A program made the translations under genes and the position numbers. From contig NZ_ATNE01000001.1 in NCBI RefSeq assembly GCF_000454065.1, positions 374,501-438,500 of the forward strand: 64,000 nt of DNA, written 5' to 3'. Positions within the stretch are counted from its first letter, which is position 1, and each line of letters begins with the position of its first letter. Origin of the DNA: Brevibacillus thermoruber 423. Lineage in GTDB: Bacteria > Bacillota > Bacilli > Brevibacillales > Brevibacillaceae. Below are positions 8,182 through 16,090 of the stretch, one piece after another. Under the pieces are notes generated by a model. That model searched no databases and was not told where the DNA came from. It saw only the letters and a list, made by a program, of their open reading frames with translations.

Positions 8182-9882
8182 TCAGCTCGTCTTCACCTGG
8201 TCTTCGGCGGCGCTCCGTTTCTTTTCCTCCTCCAGCAGTTGGCGGCGCAGCACCTTGCCCACCATCGTCTTGGGCAGTTCTTTCCGGAACTCGTACATCC
8301 GCGGAATCTTGTAGGCGGCCAGGCGCTGGCGGCAGTGACGCTCCAGCTCTTCTTCGCTGACCTGCGCTCCTTCCTTCAGCACGATAAACGCCTTGACCGT
8401 CTCGCCCCGGTAGGGGTCCGGCACGCCGATGACGGCCGCTTCCTGGACGGCGGGATGCTCAAACAGCACTTCTTCCACCTCACGCGGGTAGATGTTGTAT
8501 CCACCGGCGATGATCATGTCCTTCTTGCGGTCGACGACGTAAAAGTACCCGTCTGCGTCCATGTACCCCATATCACCGGTCAGCAGCCACCCGTCCCTCA
8601 GGACGGCCGCCGTTTCTTCCGGCCGGTTCCAGTATCCGAGCATCACCTGCGGCCCTTTGACCGCCAGCTCCCCGATCTCTCCCTGGGGCAGCTCTTCCCC
8701 GGTCGACGGGTCGACGATGCGGCAGTCGGTGTCCGGCCAGGGCAGGCCGATGCTGCCGCTGATCCGCTTCCCCCAGATCGGATTGGAGTGGGTGACGGGA
8801 GACGCTTCCGTCAGGCCGTACCCTTCCACCAGCCTGCCGCCGGTCAGTTCTTCAAACCTGCGCTGGACCTCCACGGGCAGCGGTGCGGAGCCGCTGACGC
8901 AGGCGGCAATGGAGGACAAGTCGTATTTGGGCAAGTCGGGGTGGTTGATCAGTCCAATGTACATCGTGGGTGCGCCGGGAAACAGGGTGGGTTTGGTCTT
9001 GTCGATCAGTTTGAGGATTTGCTTGACGTTGAATTTGGGGACGAGAATGATTTCCGCCGCGATGGAAATGCCCTTGTTCATCACCGTGGTCATTCCGTAG
9101 ACGTGGAACAGCGGCAGGGCGGCGAGGATCCGTTCCCGCCCTCTGACGAACTTGTACATGACAGCCTGGCACTGCAGCGCGTTGGCGACGAGGTTGCGGT
9201 GCGTCAGCATGACGCCCTTGGCCAGGCCGGTGGTGCCGCCGGTATACTGCAGAAGCGCGATGTCCTTTTCCGGGTCAACCTCAGGCGTGACGGGATTGAT
9301 AGCGCTTTCTTTCAGCACGGAAAGAAAAGGCTCAACATCACCGCCGTAGGTTATCTGCGGATGGTGGCCCTGCTTCTTCTGCACCAGCGGATACAGCATC
9401 TTTTTGAAAAAGGGAAGAAAATCCCCCACACTCGTAATCATCAGGCGTTTCAGCGGGGTGGAGGCCTTCACGGCCGCAACGCGGCTGTACAACAGGTCCA
9501 ATGTGATGATCGTCTCGGCTCCCGAGTCGTTCAACTGGTGAATCAGTTCCCGTTCCGTGTAAAGCGGGTTCGTCATGACCACCGTCGCTCCGGCCATCAG
9601 CGAGCCGTAGTAGCCGATGACTGCCTGGGGGGAGTTGGGCAGCATGACGGCGACGCGGTCCCCTTTTTTCACGCCGCGCTTGATCAGCGCGTTGGCGAAC
9701 TGATACGACATCGCCAAGAGCTCCCGGTAGGTGATCCGCCTGCCCATGAAGTACAGCGCAGGATGATCGGGAAACTCGGCGGCCGCCTGTTCCAGAAAAT
9801 GCGTCAGCGGAACACGGGGGTATTCCAGTGACGGTGCGGTCTCGGGCGGGTAACTGGCAATCCAAGGCTTGGCGTTTGACAT
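8182..9882 (-). CDS. fadD: Long-chain fatty acid--CoA ligase
   Basis: Activates long-chain fatty acids with ATP and CoA before beta-oxidation. The 566-residue ANL-superfamily enzyme contains the P-loop YTGGTTGLAKG, the A5-type motif EGYGLTEASPV, the hinge region GWLLTGDMGYMDADGYFYVVDRKKDMIIAGGYNIYPREVE, and the C-terminal catalytic lysine region KTMVGKVLRR. The ATG at 9880-9882 is chosen because GGAGGG lies 9 bases upstream; a TTG two codons earlier would be only 3 bases from that site. Called lcfA in B. subtilis, where it heads the same fadR-fadB-etfBA block. Confidence 0.95.
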   Translation of the reverse strand: MSNAKPWIASYPPETAPSLEYPRVPLTHFLEQAAAEFPDHPALYFMGRRITYRELLAMSYQFANALIKRGVKKGDRVAVMLPNSPQAVIGYYGSLMAGATVVMTNPLYTERELIHQLNDSGAETIITLDLLYSRVAAVKASTPLKRLMITSVGDFLPFFKKMLYPLVQKKQGHHPQITYGGDVEPFLSVLKESAINPVTPEVDPEKDIALLQYTGGTTGLAKGVMLTHRNLVANALQCQAVMYKFVRGRERILAALPLFHVYGMTTVMNKGISIAAEIILVPKFNVKQILKLIDKTKPTLFPGAPTMYIGLINHPDLPKYDLSSIAACVSGSAPLPVEVQRRFEELTGGRLVEGYGLTEASPVTHSNPIWGKRISGSIGLPWPDTDCRIVDPSTGEELPQGEIGELAVKGPQVMLGYWNRPEETAAVLRDGWLLTGDMGYMDADGYFYVVDRKKDMIIAGGYNIYPREVEEVLFEHPAVQEAAVIGVPDPYRGETVKAFIVLKEGAQVSEEELERHCRQRLAAYKIPRMYEFRKELPKTMVGKVLRRQLLEEEKKRSAAEDQVKTS

Positions 9883-9957
9883 GGGCAAATTCCCTCCAAT
9901 CCCTTATTGGCCTTACCTCTCCCGTACGATCCACATTCATAACCTCTTCCTGCTTCC

Positions 9958-9987
9958 ATTCTAGTCGAAAGATAATTAATTTTCCAA
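9958..9987 (-). promoter_or_regulatory. Probable fadD promoter
   Basis: Minus strand: -35 TTGGAA (9982-9987), 18-bp spacer, -10 TAGAAT (9958-9963), about 75 bp upstream of the fadD start. No clear FadR box was seen beside it. Confidence 0.55.
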
Positions 9988-10251
9988 CGAAAAATACACA
10001 AACCGGACCATTTTTTTGCAGGAAATGGCAGACGCCTGTCCGGGGCGGGATGGGGGTGCCGTTCTTGCTGGCGACGGGCTTTTTGCGGCGGCCGTCCGGG
10101 GGCGTCGCGGGCTTGTCCGGCCGTTGATCTCCTCGCGTCTACGCCTGGCGGGCGGGCATGGTTGACGGGCGGGCATGGCGGACCGGCCTCCCGCCAAGAG
10201 GCCTGCCGCTCCGGAAAAGCGGCCGCGGAATCTCCCGCTCCAACCAGCGCC
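9988..10251. other. GC-rich non-coding stretch between fadD and the LCP gene
   Basis: No ORF with a ribosome binding site and family-like sequence is supported here. The stretch is GC-rich and locally repetitive; GGGCGGGCATGG occurs twice near 10147-10176. No convincing terminator for the LCP gene was found. Confidence 0.6.
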
Positions 10252-10330
10252 GTGCAGGGGGCCAGCGCCCGTGGTCAAGGGGCAAGCTCTGTGGTCAGGA
10301 GGCCAGCGCCGTGGTCAAGGGGCCAGCGCC
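10252..10330 (-). repeat. 20-bp tandem repeats at the 3' end of the LCP gene
   Basis: On the plus strand, copies at 10311-10330, 10291-10310 and 10271-10290 share GTGGTCAAGGGGCCAGCGCC with few changes, and a degenerate 19-bp copy lies at 10252-10270. The first copy includes the last codons and TGA stop of the LCP gene, so the end of the gene appears to have been duplicated downstream several times. Confidence 0.85.
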
Positions 10331-11304
10331 TCCATCAGCAGTTGGCGGACGCGGGACCGCTCCTCTTTTGGCACCAGATGGTACCAGCCGAGGACGCCGT
10401 TGTGCCAGATCCGCTCGTCCGCCCCCGTGAGCGTGTCCGTCTGCACCGTATTGGGCTCGGGGTCGCCGTACGCCAGCAGGAGGGAGGCGATCTCCTGGTC
10501 GGTCAGATCGGTCTTGACGTGGCTGCCGAGAATGTCCATCAGCGAAAACGCCTTGACCAGCGTCTGCGCCGACGTGCCCTTGTCGGCCAGGGCCCGGACG
10601 ATCTCCTGCTGCCGGGCGATCCGTTGGTAGTCGCTGTCTTCCCGCCCCAGATCGCTTTTGCGGTAGCGGGCGTAATCGAGTGCCTGTTCGCCGCTCAGCG
10701 TCTGCAGTCCCGGCTTCAGGTCGATGTGGGTGTCGTCGCTCGGATCGGTGTACTTCATCCGTTTTTTCACCTCGATCTGCACCCCGCCCAGCTCGTCCAC
10801 CACCTGCCGGAATCCTTCGAAGTCGATCGTCACGTAGCGGTCGATCTTGAGGTTGAAAAAGCGCTCCAGCGACTGTTTGACCAGCTTGGGGCCGCCGTAG
10901 GCCATGGCGTGGTTCAGCTTGTCGTAGCCTGTTCCGGGCAGTTCCATGTAGCTGTCCCTGGGGATGGAGACGAGATGCACCCGCTGCTTGGCGGGATGCA
11001 CGGCCGCCAGCATCATCGTGTCCGAGCGGGCCTGCTCCCCGTCCCGGCTGTCCGTCCCGATGACGAGCAGGAGAAACGGTTTGAGCGTTTTGGCCTGGGC
11101 CAAAAGCGCGCCGGGCAGCCGTTCCCCCGTCTGCTCCAAAGGCGCTCCCGTTCCCGCCTCGAGCGGGGCGTACCATTCCCGGGTCATCCGCTTGTAGTGG
11201 TAGGCGGCAAAGGAGACCGCCACCAATAAGCCGATCGCCACGAGGGCCGCCCCGTACCGGGCGATCCGCTTTCCGTATCTGCGCAAAAAAGACAACATGT
11301 TCAT
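10315..11304 (-). CDS. LytR-CpsA-Psr (LCP) family cell-wall polymer transferase
   Basis: LCP enzymes attach teichoic acids or other secondary wall polymers from lipid carriers to peptidoglycan on the outer membrane face. The 329-residue protein has a basic N-terminus, one membrane anchor (YGAALVAIGLLVAVSFAAY, residues about 14-32) and the LCP domain: VIGTDSRDGEQARSDTMMLAAVHP, then VHLVSIPRDSYMELPGTGYDKLNHAMAYGG, then IDRYVTIDFEGFRQVVDELGGVQIEV. Catalytic-type Asp and Arg residues of these motifs are present. The ATG at 11302-11304 follows GGGAGGT with good spacing; further upstream in-frame starts lack one. Nearby surface-polymer genes fit this role. Its 3' end lies in a 20-bp tandem repeat. 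Confidence 0.9.
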   Translation of the reverse strand: MNMLSFLRRYGKRIARYGAALVAIGLLVAVSFAAYHYKRMTREWYAPLEAGTGAPLEQTGERLPGALLAQAKTLKPFLLLVIGTDSRDGEQARSDTMMLAAVHPAKQRVHLVSIPRDSYMELPGTGYDKLNHAMAYGGPKLVKQSLERFFNLKIDRYVTIDFEGFRQVVDELGGVQIEVKKRMKYTDPSDDTHIDLKPGLQTLSGEQALDYARYRKSDLGREDSDYQRIARQQEIVRALADKGTSAQTLVKAFSLMDILGSHVKTDLTDQEIASLLLAYGDPEPNTVQTDTLTGADERIWHNGVLGWYHLVPKEERSRVRQLLMEALAP

Positions 11305-11328
11305 GAACGAGACCTCCCTTTGACGAAC

Positions 11329-11364
11329 AGGACCCCATCTCTGCTGCGGCATCGATGGGGTCCT
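11329..11364 (-). promoter_or_regulatory. Inverted repeat in the LCP leader
   Basis: A perfect 10-bp inverted repeat (AGGACCCCAT and ATGGGGTCCT) with a 16-base loop lies about 25 bp upstream of the LCP start codon. There is no T tract, so it does not look like a normal terminator of the upstream thiolase gene; it may be a leader hairpin or an operator. Confidence 0.5.
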
Positions 11365-11415
11365 GCTTCCATTGTTGACCGGGGAGGCCTCGTTTAAACC
11401 TGTACGCCGGCCGCT

Positions 11416-12591
11416 TCAGCCCCTTTCCACGACCATCGCCATGCCCATTCCGCCTCCGACGCAGAGCGTGGCCAGCCCGCGCTTGACCTGGCGGCGCTTC
11501 ATTTCGTGCAGAAGCGTGACGACGATGCGGCAGCCCGTGGAGCCGACCGGATGGCCAAGCGAGATGCCGCTGCCGTTGACGTTGGTGATGTCGCGCGGCA
11601 GCTCCAGCAGCTTTTCCACCGCCAGATACTGGGCGGCGAACGCTTCGTTTACTTCGATCAGATCGATGTCGGCCAGCGTCAGACCCGCTTTGGCCAGCGC
11701 CTTTTTCACCGCCGGCACCGGTCCGTATCCCATCAGATCGGGCTCCACCCCGGCCCAGGCGTACGAGACGATCCTGCCCAGCGGAGCGATGCCCAGCTCC
11801 CGCGCCCGGCTCTCCTTCATCAGCACGACCGCCGATGCCCCGTCGTTCAACCCGGAGGAGTTGCCCGCCGTCACGGTCCCGTTTTCGCGGAAGCCGGGCT
11901 TCAGCCTGGCCAGGCCCTCCAGCGTGACGTCGCGGCGGGGATGTTCGTCCGTCTCCACCATTACCGTCTCTCCCCGCTTTGTTACCGGAACGGGAATGAT
12001 TTCCTCGCGAAACAGGCCGCTGTCGATGGCCCGCACCGCGTTTTGCTGGCTGCGCAGGGCGATTTCATCCTGTTCGGCGCGGCTGATGCTGTAGCGCTCC
12101 GCCAGCCGTTCCGCCGTTTCCCCCATCAGGATGCCGTGATGGGGATCGGTCAGGAGTTCCCACATCGCGTCGGTCATCTCCCCGTGGGTGAGGCGTTTGC
12201 CCCAGCGGGCGTTTTTCAGCACGTACGGCGCGTTGCTCATGCTCTCCACGCCGCCGGCGATCACCACCTCGCTCTCCCCCAGCAGAAGCTGCGCGGCCCC
12301 GCTGGCGATCGCCTGCATGCCGGAGGCGCACTGGCGCTGCACGGTAAAACCGGTCACCCGGTTGCCGAGCCCGGCGTCAAGGGCTGCCACGCGGGCAATG
12401 TTGGCTTCGTCGGTCCGCTGGATGCAGTTGCCGAGGATCACTTCATCAATCAGCGACGGATCCACTCCCGATTTGGCGATGACACCGCGGATCACTGTTT
12501 CCGCCAGTTTGCGAGCGCTTACATCTCTCAGAACGCCGCCGAACGTGCCGATCGGCGTGCGTCCGGCTGCGGCAATGACGACTTGTTCCAT
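11416..12591 (-). CDS. Acetyl-CoA C-acetyltransferase (thiolase)
   Basis: Thiolase II family enzyme that condenses two acetyl-CoA or cleaves acetoacetyl-CoA/3-ketoacyl-CoA. The 391-residue length is typical. The nucleophilic cysteine lies in QRQCASGMQA (Cys88), and the other signatures are present: NEAFAAQYLAVEK, GSGISLGHPVGSTGCR with the catalytic histidine, and the C-terminal CVGGGMGMAMV with the second catalytic cysteine. The ATG at 12589-12591 is preceded by a GGAGGA site; the in-frame upstream extension of 38 residues has no family resemblance. It follows the prmA-like gene by 77 bp on the same strand. Whether it serves beta-oxidation or acetoacetyl-CoA synthesis cannot be told from sequence. 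Confidence 0.94.
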   Translation of the reverse strand: MEQVVIAAAGRTPIGTFGGVLRDVSARKLAETVIRGVIAKSGVDPSLIDEVILGNCIQRTDEANIARVAALDAGLGNRVTGFTVQRQCASGMQAIASGAAQLLLGESEVVIAGGVESMSNAPYVLKNARWGKRLTHGEMTDAMWELLTDPHHGILMGETAERLAERYSISRAEQDEIALRSQQNAVRAIDSGLFREEIIPVPVTKRGETVMVETDEHPRRDVTLEGLARLKPGFRENGTVTAGNSSGLNDGASAVVLMKESRARELGIAPLGRIVSYAWAGVEPDLMGYGPVPAVKKALAKAGLTLADIDLIEVNEAFAAQYLAVEKLLELPRDITNVNGSGISLGHPVGSTGCRIVVTLLHEMKRRQVKRGLATLCVGGGMGMAMVVERG

Positions 12592-12668
12592 GCCGGTTTC
12601 CTCCTCCGTGTTCGTTTCTCCCATTGTGACACAGGTCCGATCCGGCGTAAATCGTTCCCGTACCATCT

Positions 12669-13595
12669 CTACTCCCGGACGTCCCTCATCATGACCGTCA
12701 CCCACTCGTCACTGTGCCGCTCCGCCACCGGGGCGAATCCGGCCTGTTCGTAAGCGGTCAGCACCTTGCCGCGATTCCACTGCACGATCCCGGATAGGAT
12801 CACCGTTCCCCCCGGAGCGATCCGCTCCCGCACCAGGGGCAGCATCGCCACGTCTTCGTCACCGCCGATATTGACGAGGATGAGATCCGCCTCACGGGGC
12901 AGCCGCTCCTGTACGTCCGGCTCCAGCGCGTCGCCCATCACGATTTCCACCGCTTCCTCCGACAGGTCGTTGTTGGCCAGGTTTACCCGGATCTGGTATT
13001 CGCTCTGCGGATTGAGATCCACCGCCCAGACCGGCTGCCGGGCCCCGTTTTTGATGCAGAACAGCGACAGGATGCCGGAACCGGCGCCGATGTCCAGCAC
13101 TCGTTTGCCGGCGGGAGGCCGCTCCTGCAGCATCAGCAGGATGTCCTGGGTGGTGCCGTGGTAGCCGGTGCCGAACGCCGCGCCGGGATCGATCCAGAGC
13201 ACGTGCCTGGCTTGGGCCAGCGCTTCCGGCGGTGTCCACGTGGGCGCAATCCACCAGTCGCCCACCTGCACCTCGCGGAATGTCTCCTTCCACGATTCGT
13301 TCTCCTCCGCCACCGTCTCCACCTCCTGCAGGCGGACCTTCTCCCCCCAGCGGCTGAGATAGTCCCGCAGCCGCTCCGCGTGCTCGGCTTCGCTGTCCCT
13401 GAGCGGCTCAAACAGGTAGGCGATCACCGGGCCGTCCGTCTTTTCCGCGTAATCGTATCCGTTTTCCGTCGTCAGCACCTCGATCTGCGGCTCCACCCAG
13501 CCGAGCGTGTAGGCGCTCGCCAGCACCTCGCTGACAAACGCGTCTTCCACATCCCGCTCTACCAGCAGGATGTACTTCAGCCATGTTTGTTCCAT
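12669..13595 (-). CDS. PrmA-like SAM-dependent methyltransferase
   Basis: A 308-residue protein of the ribosomal protein L11 methyltransferase family. The central region has the family signature DPGAAFGTGYHGTTQDILLMLQ (canonical PrmA reads close to DPGxAFGTGxHxTT), the SAM-binding motif I VLDIGAGSGILSLF, and ILVNIGGDEDVAMLPLVRERIAPGGTVILSGI. The N-terminal domain (TWLKYILLVERDVEDAFVSEVL) resembles the PrmA substrate-recognition domain. Variations in the signature mean it could be a divergent paralogue rather than the housekeeping PrmA, which in Bacillus lies beside dnaJ. The ATG at 13593-13595 is preceded by a weak purine-rich site. It is upstream of, and probably cotranscribed with, the thiolase gene. 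Confidence 0.8.
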   Translation of the reverse strand: MEQTWLKYILLVERDVEDAFVSEVLASAYTLGWVEPQIEVLTTENGYDYAEKTDGPVIAYLFEPLRDSEAEHAERLRDYLSRWGEKVRLQEVETVAEENESWKETFREVQVGDWWIAPTWTPPEALAQARHVLWIDPGAAFGTGYHGTTQDILLMLQERPPAGKRVLDIGAGSGILSLFCIKNGARQPVWAVDLNPQSEYQIRVNLANNDLSEEAVEIVMGDALEPDVQERLPREADLILVNIGGDEDVAMLPLVRERIAPGGTVILSGIVQWNRGKVLTAYEQAGFAPVAERHSDEWVTVMMRDVRE

Positions 13596-13702
13596 CGTCT
13601 GCCTGCCCCTTTCTCCCATTTGATCCTCTGAATGGATGGCGAGGATGTGCGCTTGCATGGTATGATAGTAGAATGGATGAAAACCCGTTTTGGAGGCTTG
13701 CC

Positions 13703-13819
13703 ATGTTTGACGAATTTTTTTACCGGCGCCGCAAGAACAAGGGGATGCTGGTCCTGATGATCGCCCTGATGCTCATGGGGGCCGGTCTGTTCGCCCTGGG
13801 CTTCCTCTATTTGTTCTAG
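13703..13819 (+). CDS. Small single-pass membrane protein, 38 aa
   Basis: A short ORF, MFDEFFYRRRKNKG followed by one strongly hydrophobic segment (residues about 15-37) that runs to the C-terminus. A GGAGG site lies 6 bases before the ATG, better than the in-frame ATG 30 bases upstream. The basic stretch before the membrane helix suggests the N-terminus stays in the cytoplasm. It is divergent from the prmA-like gene and 85 bp upstream of csaB on the same strand. No known family is recognised; coding status rests on the ribosome binding site and membrane-protein composition. Confidence 0.5.
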   Translation: MFDEFFYRRRKNKGMLVLMIALMLMGAGLFALGFLYLF

Positions 13820-13825
13820 GGTTGC

Positions 13826-13855
13826 TTTACTTCCCCGCATTTACTCGATTATACT
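13826..13855 (+). promoter_or_regulatory. Possible csaB promoter
   Basis: TTTACT (13826-13831), 18-bp spacer and TATACT (13850-13855), about 50 bp upstream of csaB. The -35 is only a partial match. Confidence 0.45.
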
Positions 13856-13904
13856 TGAGAATGTGTTTTTCCTGTACGTTTGATATAGAAAGAAGGTTCA
13901 CTCC

Positions 13905-15008
13905 ATGTCGCGTATTCTCATCTCCGGGTACTACGGCTTTAACAATGCCGGAGACGATGTGGTCCTGTATGGCATCATCAGCGCGCTGCGTCGGGAACAA
14001 CCGAATATGTCCCTGGCCGTGTTGTCCAACCAGCCGGAGCGAACGACGGCCCTGTTTGGCATTCCGGCGTACAACCGCTGGAGCCTGCCGACCATCGTGC
14101 GCGAGTTGATGCGAAGCGACATGCTGGTGATGGGCGGCGGAACACTGATGCAGGACGTGACCAGTCCGCGCAGCGTGCTTTACTACCTGGGGATCGTCTC
14201 GATCGCCAAGCTGCTGGGCAAACCGGTCGTGTTTTACGCCCAGGGGTTTGGTCCCGTCCAGAAGCCGATCAGCCGCCTGTTGATCAAGCGGGTGGTGAAC
14301 CGGGTAGACGTGATCACCGTGCGCGACTTTGAATCAGGCGAAGATTTCAAGGCGTGCGGAGTGAGCAAGGCGCCGGTCTACGTGACGGCCGATCCGGCGC
14401 TGACCATTTCGCCGGACGACGTGTCCGACGAGCGGGGGCGCCAGCTTTTGGCGGACAAGTTTGCCGACCTGTCCAAGCCGCTGGTCGCCATCTCGGTCCG
14501 CGACTGGAAACAGGAGCAGCGGTTCAAGCAGGCCATCGCCCGGGCAGCCGACCTGTTTGCCGAGCGAGGTTGGAACGTGCTGTTTCTGCCGATGCACTAC
14601 CCCAGCGACCTGGCTCCCTCCCGCGACATCATCGGGATGATGCGACAGCCGGGGGCGCAGCTCCTGGACGAGCCGGTCACCTTTCACGACATCATGTCCG
14701 TGCTGAAACAGTGCGAGTACGTGCTCGGCATGCGGCTGCACTCCCTGATTCTCGCCTGCATGCTGCAGACGCCGTTTACCGGCATCTCCTACGACCCGAA
14801 AATCGACCGGTTTGTCGAGCGGGCCGGCATGCCCAGCGCCGGCCATATCACCCGTCTGGACGAATCGGCGCTCCTTGCCCTCTTGAACGAGCGGCTGGCC
14901 AACCTGGAGCGGGAAAAGCGCGTGATTGCCGAACGCTCGCGACTGCTCGCCCAGGAAGCCGCCAAAAGCAGTGAACTGGTGCTTCAGGCGCTGCGCCGCA
15001 AAACGTAA
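13905..15008 (+). CDS. csaB: Polysaccharide pyruvyl transferase CsaB
   Basis: CsaB adds ketal-pyruvate from phosphoenolpyruvate to secondary cell wall polysaccharide, creating the anchor for S-layer-homology domains. The 367-residue product has the family N-terminus MSRILISGYYGFNNAGDDVVLYGII, the glycine-rich loop DMLVMGGGTLMQDVTSPRSVLYYL, VFYAQGFGPVQ, and the C-terminal GMRLHSLILACMLQTPFTGISYDPKI segment typical of this transferase. The ATG follows AGAAGG. A methyltransferase gene lies 69 bp downstream, probably in one transcript ending at the 15948-15977 terminator. Its presence suggests that the organism displays pyruvylated wall polymer and SLH proteins. Confidence 0.92.
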   Translation: MSRILISGYYGFNNAGDDVVLYGIISALRREQPNMSLAVLSNQPERTTALFGIPAYNRWSLPTIVRELMRSDMLVMGGGTLMQDVTSPRSVLYYLGIVSIAKLLGKPVVFYAQGFGPVQKPISRLLIKRVVNRVDVITVRDFESGEDFKACGVSKAPVYVTADPALTISPDDVSDERGRQLLADKFADLSKPLVAISVRDWKQEQRFKQAIARAADLFAERGWNVLFLPMHYPSDLAPSRDIIGMMRQPGAQLLDEPVTFHDIMSVLKQCEYVLGMRLHSLILACMLQTPFTGISYDPKIDRFVERAGMPSAGHITRLDESALLALLNERLANLEREKRVIAERSRLLAQEAAKSSELVLQALRRKT

Positions 15009-15077
15009 GCGGACGGCCGGACGGAGCGCCCGCAGGGGCAGGGCTCCCTGCAACGCGGACGAAAGGAGGACGTGCAG

Positions 15078-15929
15078 ATGTCCGTTTCTTCCCAGCTTCT
15101 GATACGTTTGAACAAGCTGTTTCCGCTCCCCGTTCACCCGTTCAACCTGGCGAACGACGGGACGATGAGCTACACCGAGTGGCAGTTCCAAAAAGGGGAC
15201 CAGACGATCCAGTTTTTCCTCCCCTACCATTCGCAGGAGCAGATGTTCCGCGACAAGACGGTCCTGGACATCGGCTGCGGCGGCGGAGGCAAAACCTGCT
15301 ACTACGCCACATTCGGTCCCAAACGGATGATCGGCATTGACATCGTGCCCCATTACGCCGAGGAGGGAAACGCCTTTGCCCGCGAAAAAGGGCTGGCGGA
15401 CCGGGTCGCGTTCATGACCGCGGACTCGGCCGAACTGCCGTTTGACGCCAACACGTTCGACACGATCATCATGAACGACGCGATGGAGCACGTCGACCGG
15501 CCGGAGCAGACGCTGGACGAATGCTTCCGCGTGCTGAAGCCGGGCGGCCACTTGTACATCAACTTTCCGCCCTACTACCACCCGTACGGCGCCCATCTTT
15601 CCGACGCCATCGGGATTCCCTGGGTGCACGCGTTTTTCTCCGAGCAGGCGCTGATCGACGCCTACAAGCAGTTGGTCCGCCACCTGCCCGACGGAGAGGA
15701 GCGGATCTCCTTCCGCTTCGGTCAGGGGCCGGACGGCAAAGAGACCATTTCCTACATCAACCGGATGACGATCAAGCGCTTTCGCCGCATCCAGGAGGGC
15801 ATCCCCCATCCGGTTGTCTACCAGCGGGAAGTGCCGCTGCGCCCGGTCGTCTCCGGACTGGCCAAGCTGCCGTTCCTGCGCGAGTTTTTCGTCAAGATGG
15901 TAGTCTGTGTCTATCAAAAGCAAGCATAG
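15078..15929 (+). CDS. Class I SAM-dependent methyltransferase
   Basis: A 283-residue methyltransferase with motif I VLDIGCGGGGKTCYYATFG, an acidic ribose-binding end MIGIDIVPHYAEEG, motif II-like FDTIIMNDAMEHVDRPEQTL and LKPGGHLYINFPPYYHPYG. The overall form resembles methyltransferases found in polysaccharide and glycolipid clusters, but the acceptor cannot be deduced. The ATG at 15078 is preferred, since AGGAGG lies 8 bases upstream; a GTG at 15072 is too close. The gene follows csaB and precedes a clear terminator. There is no signal peptide, so it acts in the cytosol, possibly on a nucleotide- or lipid-linked sugar (inference from context). Confidence 0.85.
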   Translation: MSVSSQLLIRLNKLFPLPVHPFNLANDGTMSYTEWQFQKGDQTIQFFLPYHSQEQMFRDKTVLDIGCGGGGKTCYYATFGPKRMIGIDIVPHYAEEGNAFAREKGLADRVAFMTADSAELPFDANTFDTIIMNDAMEHVDRPEQTLDECFRVLKPGGHLYINFPPYYHPYGAHLSDAIGIPWVHAFFSEQALIDAYKQLVRHLPDGEERISFRFGQGPDGKETISYINRMTIKRFRRIQEGIPHPVVYQREVPLRPVVSGLAKLPFLREFFVKMVVCVYQKQA

Positions 15930-15947
15930 CTGACCGCCAAGCGTGAA

Positions 15948-15977
15948 GCCGTCCCGGACAAGCGGGGCGGCTTTTTT
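15948..15977 (+). terminator. Terminator of csaB-methyltransferase unit
   Basis: AGCCGTCCC pairs with GGGGCGGCT (one mismatch), followed by six T, 20 bp after the methyltransferase stop codon. Confidence 0.85.
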
Positions 15978-16017
15978 GCCGGGGACAGGGCCGCGCCGGT
16001 CCGATCCGTCGAACAGA

Positions 16018-16068
16018 CGAAAAGGGCTGTGCCGTAATCGGAGGTGTTCCGTTTACGGTACAGCCCTT
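16018..16068 (-). terminator. Terminator of the SpoVB-type flippase gene
   Basis: A long hairpin with AAGGGCTGT-CCGTAAA and TTACGG-ACAGCCCTT arms (16022-16068), ending in TTTT on the minus strand. It lies just beyond the flippase stop at 16091. Confidence 0.75.
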
Positions 16069-16090
16069 GTTTGATGCCGACAGGCCGAGG

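Noticed and set aside
10001-10430. Plus-strand ORFs in the GC-rich region after fadD
   Set aside because: They arise from the low-complexity and repeated sequence, with no ribosome binding site or recognisable domain.
14334-15923. 529-codon minus-strand ORF over csaB and the methyltransferase
   Set aside because: The opposite strand encodes two clear families with ribosome binding sites; this frame has neither.
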